Under the pieces are notes generated by a model. The model was not told the origin of the DNA. It saw nothing but the letters and a program-made list of their open reading frames with translations, and made no database searches. The translations under genes were made by a program, and so were the position numbers. Positions 11,173 through 11,243 of a DNA stretch of 11,243 nt are shown in pieces (position 1 is the stretch's first letter; each line of letters starts with the position of its first letter). The stretch is from contig DLAC01000055.1 of NCBI GenBank assembly GCA_002493865.1, forward strand, positions 1-11,243. Direction: 5' to 3'. The DNA comes from Caryophanales bacterium UBA7057 (GTDB taxonomy: Bacteria; Bacillota_I; Bacilli_A; RF39; UBA660).

Positions 11173-11243
11173 ATGACAGTAGTTTCAATGAATTATTTAT
11201 TAGAAGCAGGAGTTCATTTTGGACATCAAAAAAGAAGATGGAA
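11173..11243 (+). CDS. rpsB: 30S ribosomal protein S2 (uS2), 5' end only
   Basis: The window ends after 23 codons. The start MTVVSMNYLLEAGVHFGHQK followed by RRW is the well-conserved N-terminus of S2, with the GVHFGHQ motif. AAGGAGAAA (11160-11168) lies at suitable distance upstream. S2 is a late-assembling protein of the small subunit; its gene is usually followed by tsf, which would lie beyond the window. In Bacillus, rpsB is not next to rplT, so the arrangement is a lineage-specific joining of two translation loci. Confidence 0.95.
   Translation, partial: MTVVSMNYLLEAGVHFGHQKRRW

Overview
The window comes from a low-GC Gram-positive (Bacillota) bacterium. The evidence is strong AGGAGG-type ribosome binding sites, sigma-A-like promoters, AT-rich intergenic DNA with U-tailed terminators, and a Firmicutes-style infC-rpmI-rplT operon with a long attenuator-type leader. 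TGA is used as a stop (end of the acyltransferase gene) and tryptophan is TGG, so this is genetic code 11, not the Mycoplasma code. The large Asn/Gln-rich and Thr/Pro-rich surface-type proteins suggest an uncultured gut Bacilli lineage (RF39-like), but that placement is inference. All genes are on the + strand.

Layout. (1) 1-273: the 3' end of an unidentified gene. (2) 274-530: a gene-poor spacer with a GC-richer hairpin, a weak terminator and a promoter whose -35 region is overlapped by a perfect TTGAT-N4-ATCAA palindrome. (3) 531-1981: a two-gene operon of a small lipoprotein and an acyltransferase-3 membrane protein. (4) 2110-3834: a GT39 protein O-mannosyltransferase (PMT) with an extra beta-rich domain in its first external loop. 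(5) 3922-5077: a PfkB sugar kinase overlapping a stand-alone Smr-domain protein. (6) 5128-9529: a two-gene operon of large membrane-anchored proteins. The first has a Thr/Pro repeat stalk and a Cys-rich C-terminal domain; the second has 982 residues and N/Q-rich tandem repeats. It ends in a strong terminator. (7) 9557-11243: the translation operon: promoter, L20-type leader with competing antiterminator and terminator, infC, rpmI, rplT, then the start of rpsB.

How the parts may work together. The envelope half holds a candidate glycosylation enzyme (PMT), a candidate surface-modifying acyltransferase, and a surface protein whose Thr/Pro stalk looks like a typical O-mannosylation substrate. 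That link is inferred from proximity and sequence composition. The translation half shows layered self-control: a structured leader expected to respond to L20, and an infC gene that almost certainly starts at the non-standard codon AUA, the kind of start that IF3 itself disfavours. L20 is unusual: its normal core (about 115 residues) is followed by a Lys/Glu-rich linker and a Rho_N/SAP-like module.

No mobile element, CRISPR array or tRNA was seen. No complete new system can be proven from this window. The strongest leads are the L20 fusion, the AUA start, the PMT/stalk-protein pair and the FNR-box-like operator.
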